Below the pieces are notes generated by a model. That model saw nothing but the letters and a program-made list of their open reading frames with translations. It searched no databases and was not told the DNA's origin. A DNA stretch of 45,281 nucleotides from an uncultured bacterium (GTDB lineage Bacteria > Actinomycetota > Coriobacteriia > Coriobacteriales > Coriobacteriaceae). Each line of letters begins with the position of its first letter. The stretch's first letter is position 1. Of this stretch, positions 8,406-16,156 are shown piece by piece. The DNA lies in NCBI GenBank assembly GCA_958349055.1, contig CATWBO010000017.1, forward strand, positions 1 to 45,281, written 5' to 3'. The position numbers and the translations under genes were made by a program.

Positions 8406-8514
8406 ACGACTCTTTATAGACACCCTGCACGGCGGCGCAAAACAGCCTCCAGCGGCAAGCAATCCGAAGACTGTCCCCAGTAACTAGCCGTTTAAGAACG
8501 TCCCCAATGACTAG

Positions 8515-10086
8515 TTATAGCGGCAGGCCTTGGCCGAGCATGGCGATGGCGCTCATGAGGACCAGCATGTCAGCAGCGTAGGGCAGCACCGCGCCCAGGA
8601 GCTCGGCGTCCTTTCCGCGCACGTGCACGGCGGCAAGGCCAATCGCGAGCGTCTGCGGAGAGATCATCTTACCGGCGGCGACACCCAGGGCGTTCAGCGC
8701 GACCATCCAGTAGTCGCTCACGCCCAGCGCAGCGGCAGCCTGGCTCTGGATGGGACCAAACAGCATGCCCGAGGACGTGCCCGAGCCGGTCACAAACGCA
8801 CCGACCGCACCAATCCACGGAGCCAGAATCGGGTACAGACCGCCAGCGACCGCAATGCAAAACGCGCTGATCGACGAAATCATGCCGGCATAGCCCATCA
8901 CCTTGGCGCAACCCAGCACCGAAAGCATGGTAATGACCGTCGGCATCATCTGCTTGACGGTCGTGACCAGCACCTCGCCCATCAAGCGCGGCGATGCGCC
9001 CTGAATGGCACCGCCGACAAACGCCGCCAGGAAAATCCAGACGCCCGGCGTGTTGATCCACGAAAACGTAAGTGTACCGGGGTTCTCGCCGCAATACACC
9101 TGCACGTGACTCGCAAACGGCGCGAGCGCGGCGTGCACGTCGGGCACCAGGTTGGAGGTACCCAACAGCAGCACAAAGATCAGGATGAAGCACGACCAGG
9201 CCGAAAGCGCCGACTTAGCGGTGAGCTGTTCGCCGGCCTCGATATTCATATGGAAGCGCGCATCCAGATGTCCCGACTTCTCGGTGCGCATGGCAAGCGC
9301 GGCGGTCAGCGCAAGCGACACGATGGAGCCCACGACTACGGCCAGCTCGGGACCCACAAACATGGCAACGACCAGGGCAGCACCTACAAAGGACACACCG
9401 GAAAGCAGCGCCACGCCGGCAACGCCGTGCATACGCTCGACAACGCTCGCAACGTTGCCTTGATCATCGGCGACACGGCCCGCAACCAGTACGATAAGCA
9501 GCGGTATCACCACAAAGAACGGCGCGAGCTGCACCAGCTGAACGGTCGCCAGGTGCAGGGGATCCAGACCCACCAGATCGGCAACGGACACCGTGGGGAT
9601 GCCGATGGAGCCGTAGGGCGTGGGCACGCCGTTGGCCAGCAGGCAGATCAACACGGCGGGCACGGCCTCAAAACCCAGGCCCGCGAGCATGCCAGCGGGA
9701 ATGGCAACAGCGGTACCAAAACCGGCCATGCCCTCCATAAAGCCGCCGAAGCACCAGGCCACGAGTAGCGCCAGCAGACGGCGGTCGCTGCTGATGGAGG
9801 TAATCATGCTGCCGATCACGTCCATGGCGCCCGTACGCACGCACAGGTTATACGTGAACACCGCGGCGATAATCACCAACACGATGGGCCACAGGGCCAT
9901 CAAAAAGCCCTCGAGCGAGGCAGTCGCGATCTGCACCACCGGCAGATGCCACCATGCGAAGGCGAGCACACACGAAAGGGCGAACGAGCCCATAGCGGCC
10001 TTCCAAGCTGGCCATTTAAAGCACAGCAGCATCACGACAAGCCAAATGATCGGCACAAGAGCCAGCAAAAATGCGGCGACGTCCAT
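8515..10086 (-). CDS. L-lactate permease family transporter
   Basis: A 523-aa polytopic membrane protein of the lactate permease (LctP/LldP/GlcA) family, importing lactate or glycolate with protons. It opens with a membrane segment (FLLALVPIIWLVVMLLCF) and shows family stretches such as FGGFMEGMAGFGTAVAIPA (~110-128) and GTSSGMLFGPIQSQAA. Around twelve to fourteen hydrophobic segments are spread over the whole length. The ATG at 10086 has AAGGAG at a good distance. No lactate utilisation genes are adjacent. The stop codon lies directly at the end of the MITE-like element, which carries a terminator. Upstream a 17-bp palindrome could be an operator. Confidence 0.92.
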   Translation of the reverse strand: MDVAAFLLALVPIIWLVVMLLCFKWPAWKAAMGSFALSCVLAFAWWHLPVVQIATASLEGFLMALWPIVLVIIAAVFTYNLCVRTGAMDVIGSMITSISSDRRLLALLVAWCFGGFMEGMAGFGTAVAIPAGMLAGLGFEAVPAVLICLLANGVPTPYGSIGIPTVSVADLVGLDPLHLATVQLVQLAPFFVVIPLLIVLVAGRVADDQGNVASVVERMHGVAGVALLSGVSFVGAALVVAMFVGPELAVVVGSIVSLALTAALAMRTEKSGHLDARFHMNIEAGEQLTAKSALSAWSCFILIFVLLLGTSNLVPDVHAALAPFASHVQVYCGENPGTLTFSWINTPGVWIFLAAFVGGAIQGASPRLMGEVLVTTVKQMMPTVITMLSVLGCAKVMGYAGMISSISAFCIAVAGGLYPILAPWIGAVGAFVTGSGTSSGMLFGPIQSQAAAALGVSDYWMVALNALGVAAGKMISPQTLAIGLAAVHVRGKDAELLGAVLPYAADMLVLMSAIAMLGQGLPL

Positions 10087-10189
10087 AGGTAAGAACTCCT
10101 TGGTACCGCGCAGGCGGCATCGGGGGGTCACAAAACTTGAACAGGATACCGCACGCTTACCGACAATTTACTGCCACCCGCCGAAAATA

Positions 10190-10206
10190 TTGAACAATCC
10201 GTTCAA
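10190..10206. promoter_or_regulatory. 17-bp palindrome in the permease/flippase divergent region
   Basis: TTGAACAATCCGTTCAA is a perfect inverted repeat of 6-bp arms with a 5-bp spacer. It lies between the divergent lactate permease and flippase genes, about 100 nt before the permease start, as expected for an operator. A further half-site TTGAAC occurs near 10136. The cognate regulator is unknown. Confidence 0.5.
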
Positions 10207-10264
10207 AAACACGAGCGAACACCGTCGCGTCTATACTAGAGCGCAGCAATAGAAAGGAATCGCC

Positions 10265-11839
10265 TTGAGCATCACGCCCCTCGATAGCATCCGCCGCACC
10301 ATCGCCCGCCGCAACGGCGTCACCGACCCCACCGTATCGGGCGGGGCGCACGGGCAGGGCGGACGCATCGAGAACGGCATGTTCCCCGCCTCGCACACCG
10401 CCGAGGAGCTCGCTCGCATCCAGGAGCTGAGCCAACGCAACGCCGACGGCCCCGACAGCAGCCAGGCCACGCGCCGTCGCCGCGAGCGCGATCGCGAGCC
10501 CGGCCCCATCCGCCGCATGGTCAATGCCTGGTGGAACCGCCTGCTCGGAGCCGTCTACGGCGGCGGCTTCTCCACACAAGAAGCCGAGTACGAAGATCAC
10601 GCCACCCGTCGCGACTACCTTTGGAATACCCTGGGCACCGCCGTGTGGGGCATGGCATTTCCGCTGCTCACCATTGTGTCGACGCAGCTCGTAGGCGCCG
10701 AGGAGGCCGGCAAGTTCTCCATCGCCTTTGTCACCGGCACGCTCATCATGATCGCGTGCAACTACGGCGTGCGCAATTTCCAGGTCTCGGACATCGACGA
10801 AAAGACATCCTTTGCCTCCTACCAGCTCAACCGCTGGCTCTGCGGAGCGCTCGCGCTGACATGCGGCCTGGTATATAGCAGCGCCCGCGCCTACGATGCG
10901 CAGATGGCCACGATCGGCCTGGGCGTCTACCTCTATAAGGTGATCGACGGCATCGCCGACGTGTACGAGGGCCGCCTGCAGCAGGCCGACAAGCTCTATT
11001 TGGCCGGCATGAGTCAAACGCTGCGCTCCGCCGGCGTCATCGCGGTCTTTAGCGTGGCCCTGCTCCTCACGCGCAGCATGCCCATCGCGGCCATGGCCAT
11101 GGGTGTTACCGCGATTGCCTCGCTTGTGCTGGTCACCGCCCCGCTCGCCCTGCTCGAGACCGAAAAATCGCGTCGCGTGAGCCTGCGCGAAGTCGGCCAC
11201 CTCTTTGCGCAGTGCGCCCCGCTCTTTGGCGCGCTCTTTTTGTTCAACCTTATCGAGAGCATGCCAAAATTTGTGATGGAGGGCACGCTGGCCTACAAGT
11301 ATCAGCTGTACTTTAATGCCCTGTTCTTTCCGACGCAGGCTATTTTGTTGAGCATTGGATTTATCTATAAACCGCAGCTCCTGCGTCTGTCGAACATTTG
11401 GGCGAATCCACGCAAGCGTCGCCGCTTTGACCTGATTATTGTTGCCGTTATGGCACTGATCGTGGTCGTTACCGGAGCGTGCGCGGCATTTATGGCAGGC
11501 CCCGGCATCCCCATCATGAGCTTTATGTACGGCCTTAACTTTGAGCGCTACCGCACACTGGCACTGCTGATGGTCGTCGCCGGCGGCGTCACCGCGGCAA
11601 TCGACTTTATCTACGCCATCATCACGGTGCTGCGCCATGCCGGCGACGTCACCAAGATCTACCTGATCTGCTTCGCCGTAAGCGTAGTGCTGCCGGTGAT
11701 CTTGATCAATCTGCTGGGCCTGATGGGCGCCGTCGTGAGCTACCTAGTCATCATGGCCCTACTGCTGGTACTGCTGATTATCGAATACGCCCACATCCGC
11801 CAACGCATCGAACGCGACCGCAACCCCTACGGCGCCTAA
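10265..11839 (+). CDS. Wzx/MATE-like polysaccharide flippase
   Basis: A 524-aa membrane protein with a hydrophilic N-terminal region of about 110 residues followed by roughly 12-14 membrane helices, starting near RDYLWNTLGTAVWGMAFPLL. The pattern resembles Wzx-type lipid-linked oligosaccharide flippases (polysaccharide biosynthesis protein family, MOP superfamily), which move undecaprenyl-linked repeat units across the membrane. No sugar transferases lie next to it; the WecA-type enzyme is 8 kb away. It starts with TTG at 10265, preceded by AAAGGA; a TATACT -10-like box lies at 10232. The Arg-rich N-terminal extension is unusual. Confidence 0.7.
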   Translation: MSITPLDSIRRTIARRNGVTDPTVSGGAHGQGGRIENGMFPASHTAEELARIQELSQRNADGPDSSQATRRRRERDREPGPIRRMVNAWWNRLLGAVYGGGFSTQEAEYEDHATRRDYLWNTLGTAVWGMAFPLLTIVSTQLVGAEEAGKFSIAFVTGTLIMIACNYGVRNFQVSDIDEKTSFASYQLNRWLCGALALTCGLVYSSARAYDAQMATIGLGVYLYKVIDGIADVYEGRLQQADKLYLAGMSQTLRSAGVIAVFSVALLLTRSMPIAAMAMGVTAIASLVLVTAPLALLETEKSRRVSLREVGHLFAQCAPLFGALFLFNLIESMPKFVMEGTLAYKYQLYFNALFFPTQAILLSIGFIYKPQLLRLSNIWANPRKRRRFDLIIVAVMALIVVVTGACAAFMAGPGIPIMSFMYGLNFERYRTLALLMVVAGGVTAAIDFIYAIITVLRHAGDVTKIYLICFAVSVVLPVILINLLGLMGAVVSYLVIMALLLVLLIIEYAHIRQRIERDRNPYGA

Positions 11840-11890
11840 TTCGAATCAATTTGAAGAAAAGAAACGTCGATGTTTAGGCACCGACAGCGA

Positions 11891-11990
11891 GCAGTCTCGA
11901 AGTGCCCCAGGTTGGCGCGAAAGAGGAGCGACGCGTACTTCTGTACGCGAGCGACGGTTTGAGCGACAAGATGGGGTGCTTCGGGGCTGC
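11891..11990 (+). repeat. Structured intergenic repeat (long hairpin)
   Basis: Between the flippase and phosphatase genes. Outer arms GCAGTCTCGAAGTGCCCC (11891-11908) and GGGGTGCTTCGGGGCTGC (11973-11990) pair throughout with several G-U pairs. An inner stem CGCGTAC/GTACGCG (~11933-11950) closes over TTCT. G-U-tolerant pairing suggests the structure matters as RNA. Coding potential is absent. Confidence 0.6.
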
Positions 11991-12005
11991 GCAGCGTCAA
12001 CGTGA

Positions 12006-12027
12006 CCGCCGTTCGGCAGAACGGCGG
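12006..12027. terminator. Hairpin between convergent genes
   Basis: CCGCCGTTC (12006-12014) pairs perfectly with GAACGGCGG (12019-12027) around GGCA, just beyond the stop of the minus-strand phosphatase gene. There is no long U tract. Confidence 0.6.
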
Positions 12028-12034
12028 AACTAGA

Positions 12035-12874
12035 TTACTCGCCCGGCTGGATGTTCGCGTAGAACTCTGCACCATCATCGAGCCGCAGGATGCCGACGCG
12101 GCCGAACTCGGAGCCGGTGGCGGCAGCGCAGTCGATGTCGATGCGGTCGGGCACGCCGGCGGTATCCTCGCCGCCCAGGCGCACGATCTGCCCGCGACCC
12201 GACTCCTCATCGAGTCCCGCCAGACCGCCCACCTCGCAATAGCGCCCAAGCGACACCGTGGGCGTGTGGCCGCTCACCACGACCGGACCCCTACCCTCAG
12301 CAGAAAGCAGCCCCGTCGGCGCATCCCAATAGCCGTGACGAATCCACAGCAAGTCATCGGACGACTGCACCGCAAGCATCTGCTGGAGCAGCTCGCGATC
12401 GGCATCCACCGCCCCCGCACCATCGGCACAATCGACGTCATGCTCCAGCAAAAACGCACGCGCGGCGTTCATCTCGATGCCGGCATGCACCAGCAGATAC
12501 GGGCGCTCCTCGGTCTCGACCACCGCGTAGAGCGGCAGCGTCGCCATCCAGCGCACGAGCTCCTCGTACGCCTCAAATTCCATGTCGTTGAGCTGCTCGC
12601 GCGTCGTCCAACCGCCGTTGATATCCCAGGTCTCGGCATCGAGCGGATCCTGGCCAATGATGGCATCGAGCATAATCTGCTCGTGGTTGCCCTTGAGCAC
12701 GTGGGCGTTGGGCAGCGAACGCACGAGCTTAATAACGCCGACCGGATCGGGCCCGCGATCGATCATGTCGCCCAGCACGTATAGCGTGTCGTCGGACGCC
12801 AGCGAAATCTTTGACAGGGCCTCGTCAAGCGCACGCACGTGCCCGTGAGCATCGGATGTCACATAGATCGCCAT
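12035..12874 (-). CDS. Metallophosphatase (Ser/Thr phosphatase / ApaH-like)
   Basis: A 279-aa calcineurin-like phosphoesterase of the bacterial PPP type. All metal-site motifs are present: DAHGH (8-12), GDMIDRGPD (35-43), GNHEQ (62-66), LLVHAGI (~150) and SGHTP (~200). Relatives include PrpE/ApaH diadenosine tetraphosphatase and protein phosphatases; the motifs alone cannot tell these apart. The ATG at 12874 follows AAGGAG. Convergent with the flippase gene, separated by hairpins. Confidence 0.9.
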   Translation of the reverse strand: MAIYVTSDAHGHVRALDEALSKISLASDDTLYVLGDMIDRGPDPVGVIKLVRSLPNAHVLKGNHEQIMLDAIIGQDPLDAETWDINGGWTTREQLNDMEFEAYEELVRWMATLPLYAVVETEERPYLLVHAGIEMNAARAFLLEHDVDCADGAGAVDADRELLQQMLAVQSSDDLLWIRHGYWDAPTGLLSAEGRGPVVVSGHTPTVSLGRYCEVGGLAGLDEESGRGQIVRLGGEDTAGVPDRIDIDCAAATGSEFGRVGILRLDDGAEFYANIQPGE

Positions 12875-13153
12875 GGTACGCCTCTCCTTGTATTGCGGCC
12901 GAAGCCCGGCACCGCAACTAAAACTTCAAGTTGAACTTAAACGTTACCCATTGTACTCTGTTGCAATAAAGCTGGGAAGGGTCGCCGCCGCAGGCGATTG
13001 ACCGCGCCGCCCCCACTGCACCGCCCGCGCCGGCACCTCGTGTCGAAAATGCGCATGCCCTCAATCCAGCCCCATAAACCCACCATCTTTGGGTACAAAT
13101 AACCGCAGACAACTGACCGTGCCACGCCAACCACCCAGGAGCGGACACCATCC

Positions 13154-14755
13154 ATGAACCAGATCCTTCTTTTTATCGGCCTCGTCATTATTCTGTGCCT
13201 GACCATCAAACCCGTCGGCAAAAAGCTCCCCTTCCCCACCCTGCTCATCTTTATCGCGCTCGGCATGCTGCTGGGCGTCAACGGCCCGGCGCACATTGAC
13301 TTTAGCGACTACGCGCTCACCGAAACCGTCTGCAGCACGGCGCTGCTGTTCATCATGTTCTACGGCGGCTTTAACACCAACATCGACCGCGCCAAACCCG
13401 TCGCCGTGCCCGCGGTGCTGCTGAGCACGCTCGGCGTCGTCATCACCGCTGGCATTACGGGCGCGTTTGCGCACTTTGTACTGGGCTTCGACTGGATCGG
13501 GGGCTTGCTACTGGGATCGGTCGTGGCGTCCACCGACGCGGCGAGCGTCTTTAGCGTCCTGCGCGAGCACAGCCTGTCGCTGCGAGACGGCACCGACTCG
13601 CTGCTTGAGGTCGAATCGGGCTCCAACGACCCCGTCGCCTACATGCTCACCGCGGTGCTCGCGACCCTCGCCGCCGGCGGCGACATTAACATCCCCGTGC
13701 TGCTCGCCAAGCAGATCATCCTGGGCGTGGGGCTGGGCCTTGTCATCGGCTGGGCGGCGGGCCGCCTGATCGAGCGCGCACACGCAACGGCCGAGGGCGC
13801 GCAGACCATCTTTTTGTTCGCCGTGGCCATCGTCGCCTACGCGCTGCCGAGCTACCTGGGCGGCAACGGCTTTTTGGCCGTGTACCTGGCCGGCATCGTG
13901 CTGGGTGCAAGCGACATCACCGGCAAGGTCGAGCTGGCGCACTTCTTTGACACCCTCACCGAGATGGCCGAGATGACGATCTTCTTCTTACTCGGCCTGC
14001 TCGTGACGCCCGTCCGTCTGCCGCAAATGCTGCTGCCGGGCCTGGCACTCATGGCGTTCATGCTCTTTGTGAGCCGCCCCATCGCCGTAGGCGTACTCCT
14101 GGCGCCCTTTAGGACGAACCCCCGCCAGGTGGCGCTCGTAAGCTGGGCGGGTCTGCGCGGCGCGGCATCGGTCGTCTTTAGCCTCTTTGCCGTGGTGACC
14201 GGCGTTCCCGGTGGCCACGACCTGTTTGACCTGGTGTTTGTAATTGCCGTGTCGAGCATTGTGGTGCAGGGCTCATTGCTGCCGGCGGTGGCAAAGAAGC
14301 TCGATATGATCGATGCGGAAGGCGATGTTCGCCGCACGTTTAATGACTACCGTGACGAAGACGGCATGTCGTTCGTTAAGCTCAAGGTGGGTGCGGGGCA
14401 TCCGTTTGCCGAACGCTCGCTTGCCGATATCGGCAGCGCTACAAACATGCTCGTTGTGCTGGTACTGCGCGATGGTGCGCACCCGGTACTGCCCAACGGC
14501 GACACCGTGATCGAGGAAGGCGACCTGTTAGTGATGGCCGCCCCAACGTTCGAAGAGCGTGCCGAGGTTACGCTGCGCGAGGTCACCGTGACGCCCCACG
14601 GCCGCCTTGCCGGCCAGCGCCTGCGCGACGTGCCGCAGGGCAAGCACCCCTTTATCGTCGTGATGCTCAAGCGCGACGGCCAAACAATCATCCCCGACGG
14701 CAACACCCTCATATGCGCCGGCGACGAAGCCGTCATCGCCACGCTCGCGTCGTAG
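13154..14755 (+). CDS. NhaP-type cation/proton antiporter with two RCK_C domains
   Basis: A 533-aa CPA1-family monovalent cation:proton antiporter similar to potassium/proton antiporter CvrA (NhaP2). About 12 membrane helices span residues 1-385, with the conserved ESGSNDPVAYML motif (~155) and GLRGAASVVFSLF (~330). Two C-terminal TrkA-C (RCK_C) domains follow: ~400-470 (FVKLKVGAGHPFAERSL) and ~475-533 (GRLAGQRLRDVPQGKHP), which usually gate transport in response to nucleotides or ions. The ATG at 13154 has AGGAG about 14 nt upstream. It stands alone, ending at a long inverted repeat. Confidence 0.9.
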   Translation: MNQILLFIGLVIILCLTIKPVGKKLPFPTLLIFIALGMLLGVNGPAHIDFSDYALTETVCSTALLFIMFYGGFNTNIDRAKPVAVPAVLLSTLGVVITAGITGAFAHFVLGFDWIGGLLLGSVVASTDAASVFSVLREHSLSLRDGTDSLLEVESGSNDPVAYMLTAVLATLAAGGDINIPVLLAKQIILGVGLGLVIGWAAGRLIERAHATAEGAQTIFLFAVAIVAYALPSYLGGNGFLAVYLAGIVLGASDITGKVELAHFFDTLTEMAEMTIFFLLGLLVTPVRLPQMLLPGLALMAFMLFVSRPIAVGVLLAPFRTNPRQVALVSWAGLRGAASVVFSLFAVVTGVPGGHDLFDLVFVIAVSSIVVQGSLLPAVAKKLDMIDAEGDVRRTFNDYRDEDGMSFVKLKVGAGHPFAERSLADIGSATNMLVVLVLRDGAHPVLPNGDTVIEEGDLLVMAAPTFEERAEVTLREVTVTPHGRLAGQRLRDVPQGKHPFIVVMLKRDGQTIIPDGNTLICAGDEAVIATLAS

Positions 14756-14762
14756 CAGCCAA

Positions 14763-14844
14763 GGGTAGCTAATTTGGGACGGGGCTATTTTGACTACCCT
14801 CCAAGCGGGGTAGCCAAAATAGCCGCGTCCCAAATTAGCTACCC
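14763..14844. repeat. Large near-perfect inverted repeat (37-bp stem)
   Basis: Left arm 14763-14800 starts GGGTAGCTAATTTGGGAC and right arm 14807-14844 ends GTCCCAAATTAGCTACCC. Only about two mismatches separate the arms, with a short loop. It lies right after the antiporter stop; it may terminate transcription and resembles REP-type palindromes. Confidence 0.85.
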
Positions 14845-15206
14845 CGTCCACTCCCAAGTTGCGGCGACATAGGGACTGAACGACTGGGACGCCGATTTAG
14901 ACACATGCTTCAGCTGTAATTCCAGCTCACCAACAAAAATCGAGTTGCGCGGTTCCTCGGAGGCCTTTAACTGACCAAAAATGCCGGCTTGGGGTTAATG
15001 GAGCTCGTTGCACTGTTTGACTCTGTAAAGCATCTATTCAGATAGACGTTGATCAACTCAATTTAGAACAAAGGCACTCAAATACTTTCAGCGTCACCCG
15101 AGTAGAGGCAGCGAGAAAACCGCGCAACTCGAAAAATGTAGGTGACGGTTCGGCAGCAGAACTTAATATGGCAGGTGCGCCATCCCATCCCATCCACATG
15201 CACTAT
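14845..15206. other. Gene-free stretch
   Basis: No open frame with a ribosome site, no tRNA and no clear repeat were recognised. A minus-strand frame over 15078-15419 runs through the promoter and terminator that follow and has no start signal, so it is not taken as a gene. Confidence 0.5.
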
Positions 15207-15235
15207 TTGAAAGACATCCGATCTCATGCTATAAA
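15207..15235 (+). promoter_or_regulatory. Sigma70-type promoter of a short transcript
   Basis: TTGAAA (15207-15212) and TATAAA (15230-15235) are separated by exactly 17 nt, close to the housekeeping consensus. Transcription would start near 15242 and meet a strong terminator about 50 nt later. Confidence 0.6.
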
Positions 15236-15241
15236 GAAGCC

Positions 15242-15297
15242 GGTACCCTCGAATAGAGGGACCTCCAAGAGCCGGGGGATGTCCCCCGGCATTTTTT
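15242..15297 (+). ncRNA. Candidate short RNA between promoter and terminator
   Basis: The span between the promoter at 15207-15235 and the terminator at 15271-15297 would give a transcript of about 55 nt. It starts with a small hairpin (CCCTC/GAGGG around 15246-15260) and ends with the terminator stem. No reading frame fits, so it may be a small regulatory RNA or an attenuated leader. Its function is unknown. Confidence 0.4.
15271..15297 (+). terminator. Strong intrinsic terminator
   Basis: GCCGGGGG (15271-15278) pairs with CCCCCGGC (15283-15290) around ATGT and is followed by ATTTTTT. Confidence 0.85.
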
Positions 15298-15388
15298 ATG
15301 CCGAATTCAGCTACTAGGCCTTTTGACAATAATAAGGACTTAAAAGTGGATGATTTGGCAAAAACAGGCGGTAATGCTTTTGTAAGCT

Positions 15389-15434
15389 GCGGTGAAGGGG
15401 GTTCTAGCAGCCGTTTCAACCCCTATTTCACCGC
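15389..15434. repeat. Imperfect hairpin
   Basis: GCGGTGAAGGGG (15389-15400) is partly complementary to CCCCTATTTCACCGC (15420-15434). It lies 3' of the small minus-strand gene and may help terminate it. The rest of 15298-15471 shows nothing recognisable. Confidence 0.45.
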
Positions 15435-15471
15435 AAGTTATTGTGGGGATGGGGTTGAGGCACGGAGTTGG

Positions 15472-15684
15472 TTACCAGCCCTCGTCCGCGTTGCAATCGT
15501 CGGCGACAGCAAAGTCGCGGAGGTCGAGGCCTTCGCGTTCGGCTCGGGCTAGGAGCTCTTGGGGCGACTCATCCTCGATATCCATCACGTCGAGCATGGC
15601 GGCGGGAAAGCCCACGCCAGCCGCGCTCCCCACGCGGTCGAGCAAGCCCTCGCGTAGCTGATCTACATCAACATTGATCTTCAT
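15472..15684 (-). CDS. Small acidic hypothetical protein
   Basis: A 70-aa soluble, acidic protein with no membrane segment. I do not recognise a family. The ATG at 15684 is preceded by an excellent AGGAGG, which is the main reason to accept it. The middle (FPAAMLDVMDIEDESPQELL) is predicted helical and the C terminus is Asp/Glu-rich. It diverges from the MazG-like gene by 115 nt, so it borders the defence-like island and could belong to it or to the core genome. Confidence 0.65.
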   Translation of the reverse strand: MKINVDVDQLREGLLDRVGSAAGVGFPAAMLDVMDIEDESPQELLARAEREGLDLRDFAVADDCNADEGW

Positions 15685-15799
15685 GATGAAACCTCCTGCC
15701 GGGCCACCTCACCCGCATGTGTCGCATGTCCTAAATGGGGTGCAATAAATCTCAGATACCGCCATAATAAAGCAATGACTATCAAGGGGGCTGCAGACA

Positions 15800-16156
15800 A
15801 TGGACAAGCTCGATGCCATGACAACGCAAGTCAGAGATTTTTGCGATGCGCGTGATTGGCGCAAATACCACACGCCAAAAGAACTCGCCATCGGCATGGC
15901 AACTGAGTCCTCCGAGCTGCTACAGCTCTTCCGCTTTATGAGCAACGAGCACATAGCAGAAATGTTCCAAGACCCCAAGCAGCGCCAAGCCATCGAAGAC
16001 GAAGTCGCCGACACGCTGCTTTTCCTTCTACGTTTTGCCGACCTCAATGACATCGACTTACAGGCGGCGCTCTCGTCCAAACTCAAACGCAACGGCGAAC
16101 GCTACCCCATCGACACCGGCTCCAACGAATACAGAAAAGCGGGCCATCATGAGTAA
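15800..16156 (+). CDS. MazG-like nucleotide pyrophosphohydrolase
   Basis: A 118-aa all-alpha NTP pyrophosphohydrolase of the MazG/iMazG type, hydrolysing (d)NTPs to NMP and PPi. Metal-binding acidic residues appear as ESSELLQLF (~35-43) and EVADTLLFLLRFADL (~66-80), and the C-terminal KLKRNGERYP is a family hallmark. The ATG at 15800 follows a GGGGG-type site. Its last 8 nt overlap the start of the GIY-YIG helicase gene (ATG inside CATCATGAGTAA), so the two are translationally coupled. In this context it could drain or sanitise nucleotide pools during phage infection; that role is inference. Confidence 0.85.
   Translation: MDKLDAMTTQVRDFCDARDWRKYHTPKELAIGMATESSELLQLFRFMSNEHIAEMFQDPKQRQAIEDEVADTLLFLLRFADLNDIDLQAALSSKLKRNGERYPIDTGSNEYRKAGHHE

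Larger units (their letters stand above)
8061..8513. mobile_element. MITE-like element of nested inverted repeats
   Basis: Three concentric inverted repeats fill the gap between pckA and the lactate permease. Outer arms of about 42 bp (8061-8102 and 8472-8513) share CTAGTCATTGG, TTAAACG and TTGGGGACA with a few mismatches. Middle arms of 33 bp (8180-8212 and 8373-8405) share CAAATATGAGTACTG. An inner 17-bp stem is listed separately. No credible protein is encoded. The right end abuts the permease stop codon. Size, terminal repeats and lack of coding suggest a non-autonomous transposon. Bases 7922-8060 hold only the pckA leader. Confidence 0.75.

Noticed and set aside
15078..15419. 113-aa minus-strand frame
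   Set aside because: Crosses a consensus promoter and a strong terminator and has no start signal.
16035..16148. Upstream extension of the GIY-YIG/DUF2075 protein
   Set aside because: Extra residues are a frame-shifted reading of the MazG-like gene; ATG 16149 gives natural coupling.
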